Shown: positions 29,593-39,180 of the stretch, piece after piece
How the letters are laid out: each line of letters begins with the position of its first letter
How positions within the stretch are numbered: position 1 is the stretch's first letter
Source: Sphingomonadales bacterium
GTDB taxonomy: Bacteria > Pseudomonadota > Alphaproteobacteria > Sphingomonadales > Sphingomonadaceae
Length of the DNA: 57,859 bases
Assembly (NCBI GenBank): GCA_009995225.1
Contig: JAACPW010000019.1
Coordinates: 1-57,859, forward strand
Direction: 5' to 3'
Notes under the pieces: model-generated
Databases searched by the model: none
What the model was told of the DNA's origin: nothing
Seen by the model: only the letters and a program-made list of their open reading frames with translations
Program-made: the position numbers and the translations under genes

Positions 29593-30660
29593 ATGCAGAA
29601 ACTCGTCGCGGCCATCGCTCTCGCCCTTTTGTCGCAGCCCGTCCTAGCGCAGGAGGCGCCTCCCAAGTGGTCGATCGCGATCCACGGCGGGGCTGGGACG
29701 CTCGATCCTGATAAGATGACCCCCGAACGTAGGGCGGAATACGAAGCGGCGTTGCAGGTCGCGCTGGATGCCGGCGCGAGGGTGCTGGCCGAGGGTGGCA
29801 GCGCGATGGATGCGATCAAGGCCGCGATCATCCCGATGGAGGATTCGCCGCTGTTCAATGCGGGCAAGGGCGCGGTGTTCACCTGGGACGGGACCAACGA
29901 GCTTGATTCCTCGATCATGGACGGGCGCGATCGCAGCGCCGGCGCGGTTGCCGGGGTGAAGACGGTCAGGAACCCGATCCTGCTCGCCGACACGGTCCGC
30001 ACGCAGAGCGAACACGTGATGCTGATGGGCGCGGGCGCGGAGGCTTTCGCGGCGGAAAAGGGTTTTGCCGTCACCCCGCCCGAATATTTTGCGACCCCGG
30101 CGCGGGCCGAGGCGCTGGAGCGGATGAAGGCGGACAAGCTGTCGGCGCTGGATGTCGATCACAAGTTCGGCACGGTCGGCGCGGTGGCGCTCGACATGGA
30201 AGGCAATCTTGCGGCGGGCACCTCGACCGGGGGGATGACCGGCAAGCGCTGGGGCCGCGTGGGCGATGCGCCGGTGATCGGGGCAGGCACTTATGCCGAC
30301 AACCGCGCCTGCGCCGTCTCGGCGACAGGGTGGGGCGAGTATTTCCTGCGGGTTGGCGTGGCGCACGAGATTTGTGCGCGGCTGCGGATGGACAAGGAGT
30401 GGCTGGAAACGCTGGCGGCCGGCGTCAATCCGCATCCAGTCTGGAACGCGATGAAGTCTCAAGCGGTCGCCGACCGGGTGATGGCTGACGTCAAGTCACT
30501 CGGCGGCGATGGCGGGGTGATCCTTGTCACGCCGGAAGGCGACGCGATCTTCAGCTTCAACACCACCGGGATGTATCGCGGCCGCGCTACCAGCGGGGGT
30601 GTAAACGAGGTGGCTATTTTCGGCGGCGAGGACAAGGGGTCGTCGACGCCTGATCATTGA
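29593..30660 (+). CDS. exported isoaspartyl peptidase/L-asparaginase (Ntn hydrolase)
   Basis: A roughly 355-residue plant-type asparaginase with a signal peptide (MQKLVAAIALALLSQPVLAQ). IHGGAGTLDP opens the domain. FGTVGAVALD carries the threonine that becomes the N-terminal nucleophile after self-cleavage, near residue 193, and GTSTGGMTGKRWGRVGDAPVIGAGTYAD binds substrate. It should remove beta-aspartyl residues from peptides or hydrolyse asparagine in the periplasm. The ATG at 29593 is chosen because it starts the signal peptide; an upstream ATG at 29563 adds ten residues. A palindromic element follows the stop. Confidence 0.92.
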   Translation: MQKLVAAIALALLSQPVLAQEAPPKWSIAIHGGAGTLDPDKMTPERRAEYEAALQVALDAGARVLAEGGSAMDAIKAAIIPMEDSPLFNAGKGAVFTWDGTNELDSSIMDGRDRSAGAVAGVKTVRNPILLADTVRTQSEHVMLMGAGAEAFAAEKGFAVTPPEYFATPARAEALERMKADKLSALDVDHKFGTVGAVALDMEGNLAAGTSTGGMTGKRWGRVGDAPVIGAGTYADNRACAVSATGWGEYFLRVGVAHEICARLRMDKEWLETLAAGVNPHPVWNAMKSQAVADRVMADVKSLGGDGGVILVTPEGDAIFSFNTTGMYRGRATSGGVNEVAIFGGEDKGSSTPDH

Positions 30661-30661
30661 A

Positions 30662-30785
30662 CAACATACTCCCCTCCCCTTGCGGGAGGGGCTGGGGGAG
30701 GGGGCGAGGCCGCAGGCCTCGTGCTCAAACGCCAACGTGGAACCCCTCCCCCCGGCCCCCTCCCGCGAGGGGAGGGGGAGGTAAC
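30662..30785. repeat. palindromic repeat element between convergent genes
   Basis: CTCCCCTCCCCTTGCGGGAGGGG-like sequence on the left is mirrored on the right, giving a long G/C-rich hairpin of about 120 bp. It belongs to the same style as the element at 11836-11961. Lying between two convergent stops, it may also end transcription in both directions. Confidence 0.65.
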
Positions 30786-31721
30786 TCAATAAAGCTTCCC
30801 CACCAGCGGCAGCCCGCGCTCCGGCTCGGCAAATTCCTTGATCACGCGGCCCACCCGCGCCAGCGTCTCGGCGCCGATCGGCTGCATCTCACCCTCGGTC
30901 TGGCGGGCGCGGAAATAGCAGGCGAAGGTCAGCGGGCCTTCGCCCTTCGGACCTTCGGCAAAGCCGATGTCGATGTAGTTGTATTCCGTCCCGCCGATCA
31001 GGCCGCTGCTGCCGGTCTTGTCGCCCGCGACCCAGCCTTCGGGAAGCCCGGCGCGCACGCGGGTGAGGCCGGTTTCGGTGGCGATCATCCAGCTTTTCAG
31101 TTCCGCCCGCTGCGCGTCCGGCAGCACGTCGCCGTAAATCAGCTTCGCTACCGTGCGCGCCATCGCGGCGGGCGTTGTCGTGTCGCGGAATTCGGGCGTG
31201 GGCACGTTGTTCAGTTCGGGCTCGGTCCGGTCGAGCCGGCTGACATCGTCGCCGATGCTCCGCCAGAACGCGGTCAGCGCCGCCGGGCCGCCCAGCTCGC
31301 GCAGCAGCACGTTGGCGGCGGCATTGTCCGAAGTAATCTGCGTTGCCCGCGCCAACTCGCGCAAGGTCGCGCCCTGGCCAAGCCGCTCGGTGGTGAAGGG
31401 CGAGACCCACATCAAATCGGCCTTGCTCCACGTCACGCGCCGGTCGGCGTCGATCCGTCCGGCGGCATCCATCGCCAGCACCATCGCTGCAAGGCTGAAC
31501 TTGAAGGACGAGGCATGGCCGAAGCGCCGGTCGCTGTTCAGCCCGACCGATTGCCTGGTGGCGGTGTTGTAGATCTCTACCCCCAGCGTGCCGTCACCCG
31601 CCGCCTCGATGATGCGCAATTCCGCCGCCAGCCGGCCCAGCGGGCTCTGGTCAGGCGGGATGCAGGCCGAAACGCCCAGCGCCAGCGTGCTGCCGAGGAA
31701 AATCCGCCGATTGATCATCAT
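30786..31721 (-). CDS. class A beta-lactamase, lipoprotein-like leader
   Basis: Serine hydrolase of about 311 residues with all class A landmarks in order: active Ser71 in SSFK (S-x-x-K), SDN at 131-133, EPELN at 167-171 (the Glu166-type general base of the omega loop), and KTG at 235-237. The leader MMINRRIFLGSTLALGVSAC has two arginines followed by a hydrophobic stretch and a VSAC lipobox. It may thus be Tat-exported and lipid-anchored in the envelope. It should hydrolyse beta-lactams; spectrum unknown. It overlaps the RDD gene by 4 bp and is the last gene of the MoxR-DUF58 operon. No mobility signs are seen, so it looks chromosomal and resident. Confidence 0.93.
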   Translation of the reverse strand: MMINRRIFLGSTLALGVSACIPPDQSPLGRLAAELRIIEAAGDGTLGVEIYNTATRQSVGLNSDRRFGHASSFKFSLAAMVLAMDAAGRIDADRRVTWSKADLMWVSPFTTERLGQGATLRELARATQITSDNAAANVLLRELGGPAALTAFWRSIGDDVSRLDRTEPELNNVPTPEFRDTTTPAAMARTVAKLIYGDVLPDAQRAELKSWMIATETGLTRVRAGLPEGWVAGDKTGSSGLIGGTEYNYIDIGFAEGPKGEGPLTFACYFRARQTEGEMQPIGAETLARVGRVIKEFAEPERGLPLVGKLY

Positions 31722-32656
31722 GAGAACTTGTCCGTCTTGCGCTTGCCGAACCGCATATCGGCCTCCAGCCGCCCTCGCAATTGCGCATAGAAGGCTTCGA
31801 GAAAAGCCCTTTCGTCGCCCGCGCCCGGATCCCAGCCGATCTTGCGGCAGATCGTGGCGTGAACGGCCTTGAGCGCATCGGGCTGCCCATCGCGCAGCAG
31901 CCGTTCGAGCGTCTGAAGCTCGCGCTCTCCATAGACCGAAAGCTCCGCCTCGCCGAAATCGTAACGCACGCCGGTTACGGCGGAGGCGCCTTCGGTTGTG
32001 GCCGCGCCCTGCGCGCTCAGCACGGCGGCGAGCCGGGTGCGCGGCCGTTCCACCACCCAGGTTCCGGCAATCACGTCGCCCGCGCGCAAGGCATCGCGGT
32101 TGAAGAAGGGGAAGAGCAGGAACAACAGCAGCCAGCCCGTCAGCGCCCAGCCGAGCATCCCGATGTCCTCTCCCTGGCTGCTTTGCCCCAGCAGAACCAG
32201 CAGCGCGATCAGCGGGTAGAATATTTCGACATCGCGCACCAGGTTGCGCGCGATCACCGCTTCGGGCGTCAGGCGCGTGCCGCCGCGTGCCGCGATACGG
32301 ATGCCGACCATCCGCTTGCCCAGCGTCGCACCGCGCGGGCCCAGTTCCTGCACCAGGAAATAGCCGTACCAGGCGGCAAAGCCGATCAGCACCTGCGCAA
32401 TCACCAGAAATTCGGCCGCGCCGGGCGCAAGCTGCACGTCTTCCATCCCCACGCCATCCATCAGTCCGCGAAACAGCCACCGCATCACCTGATTGAAGGC
32501 GAACAGGCCGACGCCGACGATCAGCAGATCGATCAGCAGCGCCCCGGCGCGTGATCCGCGGGCGGCCAGCGTCAGCGGCAGGCTCAACCCTTCGGGCGTG
32601 GTCAGGGTGCGGGCGCGCTTGTCGGGCCGGCCTTGCGGGGCGGGGCGCCTCTTCAT
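31718..32656 (-). CDS. RDD-family membrane protein
   Basis: A 312-residue protein. The RDD domain begins at GSRAGALLIDLLIVGVGLFAF with the conserved Arg and Asp, and continues with hydrophobic helices (FLVIAQVLIGFAAWYGYFL, GWALTGWLLLFLLFPFF). GPRGATLGKRMVGIRI is characteristic. The C-terminal 120 residues are soluble and acidic/basic mixed. RDD proteins are of poorly known function, some linked to ion exchange. It overlaps SpoIIM upstream and the beta-lactamase gene downstream by 4 bp each. Confidence 0.88.
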   Translation of the reverse strand: MKRRPAPQGRPDKRARTLTTPEGLSLPLTLAARGSRAGALLIDLLIVGVGLFAFNQVMRWLFRGLMDGVGMEDVQLAPGAAEFLVIAQVLIGFAAWYGYFLVQELGPRGATLGKRMVGIRIAARGGTRLTPEAVIARNLVRDVEIFYPLIALLVLLGQSSQGEDIGMLGWALTGWLLLFLLFPFFNRDALRAGDVIAGTWVVERPRTRLAAVLSAQGAATTEGASAVTGVRYDFGEAELSVYGERELQTLERLLRDGQPDALKAVHATICRKIGWDPGAGDERAFLEAFYAQLRGRLEADMRFGKRKTDKFS

Positions 32657-33732
32657 CCGGCGTCGGCCCCTGCGGCTGTGTCAGCAAGGCGCGGACGGTA
32701 GAGGAAAAAGTAGGAAAGCCAGAAGGTCAGCATCGTTCCGCCAATCAGGAAACGCCCGGCGGTGCCATCGACCAACTGGCGCGGGAAGGCTTCGAGCAGA
32801 GCGGCGACGATCATCATGATGACCACGCCCACCATCACCACCGCCGCGCGGCGTCCGGCCGCAGCCGCGGCATCGAGCACCGCCAACCTGCCGGGGAAGG
32901 CCATGGCGCGCCCGATGTGCAGTCCCGCTGCGCCCGACAGCAGAATGCCGAACAGTTCGGTGGTGCCGTGAACGCTGAGCCATGCGGCCAGCTCCACCGT
33001 CAGCCCCTGCCCGTTGAACAGCCACAGCAAGACACCCAGCAAGGCCATGTTGTGCACCAGCAACAGCAGAGACGGGATACCGAAGGCAAAGCCGAGCGCG
33101 AAGGCGAGGATGCAGACCGCCGAATTGTTGCCGAACAATTGCGCCGCGAAAGCCGAAAGGCCCGAGGCGCTTTCTTCGGTGGCGAGGGTGGCGAGCAAGG
33201 CGTCGCGGCTGGCGCCGGGCACCCGCGGGTCGCCGCCGCCGGCCGGAAACAGGCGGTAATACCACGCCTCGTCCTGCGCGACGAGCAGCCAGCCGACGAT
33301 GGCGCCCGCCACCATCACGAACAGCGCGATACAGATATCGAGCCACAAGGCGCGCACTGCACGGCTCCAGCCGCCCAGCAGGAAGTCGCGCAGCCACCGC
33401 ATGAAGCCCTGGCGCGGGCCATAGACCTGGAACCACGCGCGCTGCACCAGGGCTTCGAGATAGGCGAGGGTTGCCGCATCGAGGCTCGTCTCGCGCGCGA
33501 CCGAAAGGCTGGAGGCAGCGGTGCGATAAAGGGCGGGCAGTGCGATCAAATCGGCATCGCTGATGCGCCGCAACCCGCCGCGCTCCATTCGCGCAAGGAT
33601 ATCCTCAAGTCGGCGCCATTCGCCCTCACGCTTCAGCCGGAAGCGGTCGGACCGCAGCGCCGCGTTGGCGATATCGGGCGGCGCGGCGACCTGGCCGCGT
33701 CCGAACCATGAGACGATGTTGGGCGCTTTCAT
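32653..33732 (-). CDS. SpoIIM-like (stage II sporulation protein M family) membrane protein
   Basis: A 359-residue protein. A soluble N-terminal part of about 115 residues is followed by five to six helices of the SpoIIM/DUF95 domain (ALWLDICIALFVMVAGAIVGW, NNSAVCILAFALGFAFGIPSLLLLVHNMALLG, SVHGTTELFGILLSGAAGLHIG). In sporulating bacteria SpoIIM works with peptidoglycan hydrolases; here, in a non-sporulator, the homologue is a standard part of MoxR-DUF58 operons. It overlaps DUF58 and RDD genes by 4 bp. Confidence 0.9.
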   Translation of the reverse strand: MKAPNIVSWFGRGQVAAPPDIANAALRSDRFRLKREGEWRRLEDILARMERGGLRRISDADLIALPALYRTAASSLSVARETSLDAATLAYLEALVQRAWFQVYGPRQGFMRWLRDFLLGGWSRAVRALWLDICIALFVMVAGAIVGWLLVAQDEAWYYRLFPAGGGDPRVPGASRDALLATLATEESASGLSAFAAQLFGNNSAVCILAFALGFAFGIPSLLLLVHNMALLGVLLWLFNGQGLTVELAAWLSVHGTTELFGILLSGAAGLHIGRAMAFPGRLAVLDAAAAAGRRAAVVMVGVVIMMIVAALLEAFPRQLVDGTAGRFLIGGTMLTFWLSYFFLYRPRLADTAAGADAG

Positions 33733-35087
33733 CCGATCGCCTCGCTGCCCCGAACCGCCAGATAGCGGTCGATCAGCTGCGGCCCGATGGCGGCCCAGGG
33801 CGCTTCGATCACGTCGATCCCCAGCCGCCGGAGCCGGGTCAGCACCAGCTTGCGCTGCTGGGCAAGGCTGTCGGCGGTGACGCTGCGGGCGAGGGTTGCG
33901 ATGTCACCCGGCGGGGCAGCTATCAGGTCTTCGACCTCGCTGTCGGTCATGGTGACGAACAGCACCAGATGCTTGCCCACCAAGCGGCCCAGACCCTCGA
34001 CCATCAGTTCGGCGGCCGTGGGATCGGTGAAATCGGAGAACACCACCACCAGCGAACGGCGCTTGAGCCGCGCCGTCAGAGTCGCCAGCGCCAGCGTGAA
34101 ATTGGGCTCGACCGGTTGGTAATCGAGACCGGCGGCCGCGCTTTGCAAACGGTGGAAGGCGCGCGGATCGCCGATGAAAGGGGTCATGATCTGCGGGGTG
34201 CGGGCAAAGCCGAACAGGGCCACCTTGTCCCCGCCCTTGAGCGCGACGTAGGCGCAGGTGAGCGCCGCGCTCACCGCCCGGTCGATGCGCGGCAGGCCGT
34301 CCACCGGCTCGCACATCGCCTGCCCGCAATCGAAGGCGAAGACGATCTGGTTGTTGCGCTCGCTTTCGTTCTCGCGCGCGAACAGGCGGGTGTGGCGGGC
34401 GCTGGCTTTCCAGTCGATCCGGCGGCGGTCCATGCCGGACTGGTATTCGCTCAGCGCCTCGAACTGCGTTCCTTCGCCCCGGATGCGGCGGGCGATGAGG
34501 CCGAGCTGAGCGTTGCGCAGAAAGGTCTGCAAATCGGGCGAGCGCACCGGCGACAGATCGGGCCAGATGCGCACGTGCCGGTCAAGCGCGTGTTCGACCT
34601 GCCGCGCGCCCAGCCGCAAGGGCCCCTCCCAGCGAAACCATGCGCGCACAACCGCAGCCGTGCCGCGCCGGGTGGGCATCAGCATCGCCTCGCCGCGCCA
34701 GCCCGGCACATGGGGCTTCGGTGCAAGGGTCATGGCCACACGGCCCTCGGTCGCAAGACGCGGATCGCAGGCGAGCACCGCCTCGACCCGCGAGGGCACC
34801 CGTCCTGCAAAGCGGGCGGTAACAGCGAGCAGGCTGGGCTGGCCAACCTCGATATCCTCGGGCGTGCGGATCGCCCAGTCGGCCACGCGCCCAGCAAGCA
34901 GCGCGTCGAACGCAATCAGGACCATCAGGCCCAGCCCGAGGACCGGCGCGATCACCCATGCCCCCGGCGATGTCGCCGCGATCACCACCGCCACCGGCGC
35001 CAGCGCAGCCGCGATCCACGCCGCACGCTCGGTCGGGACCAGCGGCAGCGGCGGCAGGTTCAGGCGGGGGAGGGCGAGGCGGGCCAT
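33729..35087 (-). CDS. DUF58 domain-containing protein (vWA-like)
   Basis: A 452-residue protein with two N-terminal hydrophobic helices and a DUF58 core: YQSGMDRRRIDWKASARHTRLFARENESERNNQIVFAFDCG. The last segment looks like a degenerate metal-binding MIDAS of a von Willebrand A domain. DUF58 proteins are the usual partner of MoxR ATPases. The stop overlaps the SpoIIM start; MoxR lies 3 bp upstream. Role in envelope stress or assembly is suggested by the operon, not shown. Confidence 0.92.
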   Translation of the reverse strand: MARLALPRLNLPPLPLVPTERAAWIAAALAPVAVVIAATSPGAWVIAPVLGLGLMVLIAFDALLAGRVADWAIRTPEDIEVGQPSLLAVTARFAGRVPSRVEAVLACDPRLATEGRVAMTLAPKPHVPGWRGEAMLMPTRRGTAAVVRAWFRWEGPLRLGARQVEHALDRHVRIWPDLSPVRSPDLQTFLRNAQLGLIARRIRGEGTQFEALSEYQSGMDRRRIDWKASARHTRLFARENESERNNQIVFAFDCGQAMCEPVDGLPRIDRAVSAALTCAYVALKGGDKVALFGFARTPQIMTPFIGDPRAFHRLQSAAAGLDYQPVEPNFTLALATLTARLKRRSLVVVFSDFTDPTAAELMVEGLGRLVGKHLVLFVTMTDSEVEDLIAAPPGDIATLARSVTADSLAQQRKLVLTRLRRLGIDVIEAPWAAIGPQLIDRYLAVRGSEAIG

Positions 35088-35090
35088 GCG

Positions 35091-36056
35091 CTAGCGCGGC
35101 GCTTCGGTCGCTTCGACCAGATCGGCGACCAGCGTTTCCATGTCGCGCCCCTCGATCTCGGCAGCGGGGCTGAGCGTCAGGCGATGCCGCAGCACCGGCA
35201 CGGCGAGCGCCTTCACATCATCGGGGGTCACATAAGCGCGCCCTTCCAGCGCCGCGCGGGCGCGGGCGGCCCCTGCCAGCAGCACGGCGGCGCGCGGGGA
35301 GGCACCCACGGTCAGTTCGGCATGGTCGCGGGTGGCGCGGATCAGGCGCACGACATAGCGGGTGATCTCCTCCGCAACCGCGACCTGCGCCAGCGCGCCG
35401 CTCGCCGCGACCAGCCCTGCGGCATTGGTGACTGCCATGACGCCCAGATCGGCTGGACGCTGCGGCCCGGCGCGTTGGCCAAAGGTGGCCACGATGCGGG
35501 CTTCCTCGTCCTCGGAGGGGTAGGGCACCAGCAGCTTGAACAGGAAGCGATCGAGCTGCGCTTCGGGCAGGGGATAGACGCCCTGGTTCTCGATCGGGTT
35601 CTGGGTGGCCACCACCATGAAGCGTTCGGGCAGCAGGTGCGTCTCCCCGTCCAGCGTGACGCGGCGTTCCTGCATCGCTTCGAGCAGCGCGGCCTGCGTC
35701 TTGGGCGGGGTGCGGTTGATCTCGTCCGCCAGCAGCAGGTCGCAGAAGATCGGGCCGCGCGTCAGGGTGAACTGGCTGGTCTGGAAGTTGAACAGGTTCG
35801 ATCCCAGAATGTCTCCGGGAAGCAGATCGGGCGTGAACTGGATGCGCCCGAAATCGAGTCCCAGCGCGGTCGCGAACGCATTGGCAAGGAACGTCTTGGC
35901 AGTCCCGGGCGGGCCTTCCAGCAGCACATGCCCTTCGGACAATAGCGCCACCAGCAGCATGTCCACCATCGCCTCCTGCCCCACGATCGCCTTGGCGATT
36001 TCGCCGCGGATGGCGCCTGCAAGGCTGCGGACATCGTCGAGTGTCATGGTCATCAT
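35091..36056 (-). CDS. MoxR-family AAA+ ATPase
   Basis: A 321-residue AAA+ chaperone-like ATPase. It has Walker [14 protein letters not shown], Walker [22 protein letters not shown], sensor 1 [28 protein letters not shown], and the C-terminal AAA lid. MoxR ATPases remodel or mature protein complexes, often with DUF58/vWA partners. It starts within a 4-bp overlap with the DUF4350 gene. Two more in-frame ATG codons follow close by, so the exact start is uncertain by a few residues. Confidence 0.95.
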   Translation of the reverse strand: MMTMTLDDVRSLAGAIRGEIAKAIVGQEAMVDMLLVALLSEGHVLLEGPPGTAKTFLANAFATALGLDFGRIQFTPDLLPGDILGSNLFNFQTSQFTLTRGPIFCDLLLADEINRTPPKTQAALLEAMQERRVTLDGETHLLPERFMVVATQNPIENQGVYPLPEAQLDRFLFKLLVPYPSEDEEARIVATFGQRAGPQRPADLGVMAVTNAAGLVAASGALAQVAVAEEITRYVVRLIRATRDHAELTVGASPRAAVLLAGAARARAALEGRAYVTPDDVKALAVPVLRHRLTLSPAAEIEGRDMETLVADLVEATEAPR

Positions 36057-37384
36057 TGTCCCTGGGATAGCTTGGTGTTGAGATCATCGAGGCTTTGCGC
36101 CGCGGCGAGAATATCGGCGGGCTTTTGCGCCGCCTCCAGCCGTGCGGCGCGGCGGGTGAAGGGCTCTTCGTGCGGCAGGCGGCGGGCGAGCGCGGCGTCG
36201 ATCGCGTCGCGGTCTGCCCGCGCAAGGCCCAGCCGGTCCGCTGCGCGCCGGGCGGAGAGCGCGGCATAGGGCGCGCCCAGCAGTGCAAAGCGGCGCGCCC
36301 GCACGATCAGACCGGCGCCATTGGCGATGAGCTGACGCTTGCCGAAGGCGATATCGGGGCCAACCGGTGCGGCGGCCGGACCAAAGCGCCGGAACGCCCG
36401 CCAGCCGACGATCAGCAGCGCCACCAGCAGGCTCAGCGTGGCCGCGACAAACGGCGGACGGAAGGCCAGCGTCAGCAGGTTCTCGCTTGCGCCGAAACCG
36501 TTCAGGGTGAGGTCGAAGGTGACTTCGTCGATGTCATTATCGGCAGCCAGCCGTTCGACCAGCGCCACCGCCGCCGCCGCACGGGTGGCATCAGCCAAGC
36601 CGTAATTGTTCGCCAGATCCGGTTCAGCGAGGAAGATCACTGGTTGCGCCGACGGGAGTTCTTCGCCTTCGGTGCGTCGCACGGCGGGCTCTATGCGCGG
36701 AACGGCAAATGCCAGCACCACGCCGCCCGCACCCGTGATCAGCTTGGTATGCGCGCCGGACGGCTCGGCATAGCCAACCTCTTCGGTCGGCAGACTACCG
36801 GATCGGCCCATTCCACTCCAGCGCGCTGGAGCTGCGGGCTTGTCTGGCTGGCCGGGATTTTGGCCAGGATCACCCACAGTGTTTTTTGTCAGGATCTTGT
36901 GGTTGAAGGTGTAAGGCGCTGGCAGTTCCGCCGGCCACGTGAACGCTTCATAAACACCCAAAAGCCTCACCCAACCGCGTTTGAACTTTTCACGCGCCTC
37001 TGGTGGCAGCTCCTGAGACGGTGGCAGCACAAACAACTTGGGCAGGATCACCAGCGTCGGCCCGCGAAAGGTGCGGTCGTTCAGGATCTTTGCGATATCC
37101 TCGGCCTCGATATTGGTGCCGGGGGTCAACACCAACAATCCAGCGGTATTCATCCCCTCCTGATTGCGCGAACGCTCCACGTCATAGCCTGCCGCCTCGA
37201 CCAGCCGCACAAGCCCCGCATAGCCGTTCAACCCGTTGCTGGCGGCGTGCGCCTGGCCTTGCCCGCGCTCTCCACCAAACCCCTCGCCCGCGCCGATCAG
37301 GTAGAGCGCCGCAAGGAACAGCGCGAAGCCGCCCACCACCAGCGCCAGCGCGCCGCGGCGGGAGAAGGCTGCGTTGCCGCTCAT
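36053..37384 (-). CDS. DUF4350 domain-containing membrane protein
   Basis: A 443-residue protein. An N-terminal membrane helix ([23 protein letters not shown]) precedes a DUF4350-like domain ([24 protein letters not shown]). A further helix follows in the middle ([20 protein letters not shown]), then a soluble C-terminal domain. The domain resembles the GldG/IFT52-like ABC accessory fold in its first half. It is the second gene of the MoxR operon, joined to its neighbours by 4-bp overlaps. Confidence 0.85.
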   Translation of the reverse strand: MSGNAAFSRRGALALVVGGFALFLAALYLIGAGEGFGGERGQGQAHAASNGLNGYAGLVRLVEAAGYDVERSRNQEGMNTAGLLVLTPGTNIEAEDIAKILNDRTFRGPTLVILPKLFVLPPSQELPPEAREKFKRGWVRLLGVYEAFTWPAELPAPYTFNHKILTKNTVGDPGQNPGQPDKPAAPARWSGMGRSGSLPTEEVGYAEPSGAHTKLITGAGGVVLAFAVPRIEPAVRRTEGEELPSAQPVIFLAEPDLANNYGLADATRAAAAVALVERLAADNDIDEVTFDLTLNGFGASENLLTLAFRPPFVAATLSLLVALLIVGWRAFRRFGPAAAPVGPDIAFGKRQLIANGAGLIVRARRFALLGAPYAALSARRAADRLGLARADRDAIDAALARRLPHEEPFTRRAARLEAAQKPADILAAAQSLDDLNTKLSQGQ

Positions 37385-38094
37385 GCTGCGCGCACCGGCG
37401 GGCCGCCGCGCGGGTCGATCCGGGCCAGCGCGAATTCGGCATAGGCGGCGCGCGCGGCGTCCCAGTCGCTGCGGTCGAGCGCGCGCAGCGCGAAGAGCGA
37501 GCGTTCGACGCGATCGGCCATGACCGCGAAAGCCTTGCGCGCCCCGTCAGGCAAGGCGGGAAGCAGAGCCAGTTCGCGCGCGGTGCTGGAGGGCTCCACC
37601 CAGTCGGGCCGGACCGCCGCAATCTGGCCGACGCTGCGCTGGAGCAGCAACCGTGTCGCCGCATCGAACCGCCCGTCTGCGGCCAGCCGGTCGGCATCCT
37701 CCAGCAGCGGGAGGCTGGCTGCGGTGTCGGGTGTCCATTCGTCCTCGCCAGCGGGGTTCTGGCCGGCCTTGCGCGAAAGGAACAGGCCGGGGTCGATCAG
37801 GCGCGCCAGCAACACCAGCGCAAACACCCCCACCATGCCCACCAGCAGCCATTGCAGCCACCACCACGAATCGCCCAGCGCCCGGCCTAGCGGCGCGAAC
37901 AGTTCGGCCAGAAAATCGGCCAGGCGGGACAGCATGATCTCAAACCAACCCGGTTCCGGCGGGGGTGTGGGCGGAATCTCGACGGGGGCAAACTGGACAT
38001 TGCCATCGGCGCGCAGCGCCTCCCACCCGGCGGGGGGCGATCCGTTTGAATCGGTTGAAGATTCGGACGGTGAAGAAGCGGCCGCGACGGTCAT
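37381..38094 (-). CDS. DUF4129 domain-containing protein
   Basis: A 237-residue protein with a single central helix (WWLQWLLVGMVGVFALVLLARLI) and a C-terminal DUF4129-like helical part (ADRLAADGRFDAATRLLLQRSV). It is the first gene of the seven-gene MoxR operon, whose order is DUF4129, DUF4350, MoxR, DUF58, SpoIIM, RDD, beta-lactamase. pheA lies 73 bp upstream in the same direction. Confidence 0.8.
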   Translation of the reverse strand: MTVAAASSPSESSTDSNGSPPAGWEALRADGNVQFAPVEIPPTPPPEPGWFEIMLSRLADFLAELFAPLGRALGDSWWWLQWLLVGMVGVFALVLLARLIDPGLFLSRKAGQNPAGEDEWTPDTAASLPLLEDADRLAADGRFDAATRLLLQRSVGQIAAVRPDWVEPSSTARELALLPALPDGARKAFAVMADRVERSLFALRALDRSDWDAARAAYAEFALARIDPRGGPPVRAA

Positions 38095-38167
38095 CCCATG
38101 GCAATTGGTGGCACGCCGTCAGGCCGCGCGCAACGGGAAAGCGCCCCGTGCGGGCGATAGGTTCGTT

Positions 38168-39061
38168 CTAACCCCGCGCGCGGGCCTGTTCGTAGGTGCC
38201 CAGAATGCGCAATTCCTTGGAATGGAACGCGCATTCTTCCAGCGCCCGGTCCACCGCCGGATCACCCGGCGCACCGATGATGTCGGCATAGAAGGTCGTC
38301 GCAGAAAAGCTGGTGCCCTGCTGGTAGCTTTCCAGCTTGGTCATGTTGACCCCGTTGGTGGCGAACCCGCCCAGCACCTTGTAAAGCGCGGCAGGGATGT
38401 TCTTCACCTCGAAGATGAAGGTGGTCATCACAGGCTGGCCTGCCAGCGCCGCAGGCTGCGGCGCATCCTGCGCCAGAATGACGAAGCGCGTCATGTTGTC
38501 GGCGCTGTCTTCGACATTGTGCGCGATGATCTTGAGCCCATACAGCTCCGCCGCCAGCGCCGGGGCAATGGCCGCCACGTTCATGTCGCCGCGCTCCGCC
38601 ACATAGGCCGCCGCGCCTGCCGTATCGGCATGGCTCAGGGGCACGATGCCGCGTTCGCGCAGATAGTGGCGCGATTGGCCCAGCGCCTGCGGGTGGGAAT
38701 AGGCCGCCTCGAACGGGCCTTCGCCCAGCGCCATCAGCGCGTGGTGGATCGGCATGAAATATTCGCCGATGATATGCAGCCCGCTTTCGGGCAGCAGGAA
38801 GTGGATATCGGCCACCCGCCCGTGCTGCGAATTCTCGATCGGGATGATCGCCTGCCCGGCGCGCCCGTCCTTCACGGCGTCCAGCGCATCTTCGAAGCTG
38901 AAGCACGGGAGGGGGCGCATGTCAGGGCGCGCTTCGATCGCGGCACGGTGCGAATTGGCGCCGGGCGAGCCCTGAAACGCGATGGCGTGCGCAGGCTCGG
39001 CCGCGGCAACAGCCCGCATCCGGTCAACAAGGGCAAGAGCAGGGCCGGGAAAGGATCGCAT
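38168..39061 (-). CDS. pheA: prephenate dehydratase
   Basis: Phenylalanine biosynthesis: prephenate to phenylpyruvate. The 297-residue monofunctional enzyme has AFQGSPGANSHRA at the N-terminus, the IENSQHGRVAD loop, and the catalytic TRF in NMTRFVIL. It ends in a C-terminal ACT domain (IFEVKNIPAALYKVLGGFATNGVNMTKLESY) that should bind phenylalanine for feedback inhibition; the ESRP motif is present only as ESYQ. No chorismate mutase part is fused. It is divergent from the cytochrome c gene. Confidence 0.95.
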   Translation of the reverse strand: MRSFPGPALALVDRMRAVAAAEPAHAIAFQGSPGANSHRAAIEARPDMRPLPCFSFEDALDAVKDGRAGQAIIPIENSQHGRVADIHFLLPESGLHIIGEYFMPIHHALMALGEGPFEAAYSHPQALGQSRHYLRERGIVPLSHADTAGAAAYVAERGDMNVAAIAPALAAELYGLKIIAHNVEDSADNMTRFVILAQDAPQPAALAGQPVMTTFIFEVKNIPAALYKVLGGFATNGVNMTKLESYQQGTSFSATTFYADIIGAPGDPAVDRALEECAFHSKELRILGTYEQARARG

Positions 39062-39180
39062 TGTGCCTCAGCGCCTAGAGCCGCACACACGGGCGCACAA
39101 GCCTGCTTGCAAACGGCGCAAGAATTCGTGCCACGATCGGTCTTGCGCCTGACGGCCACCGACACTATTGGACGCCCCGG

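Noticed and set aside
31722..32687. Extension of the beta-lactamase reading frame far upstream
   Set aside because: That part is out of frame with, and overlaps, the RDD gene. The leader and coupling at 31721 make the shorter form the real start.
33708..35945. Long plus-strand frame opposite DUF58 and MoxR
   Set aside because: Shadow of two conserved genes; rich in His, Gly, Arg and Gln with no motif.
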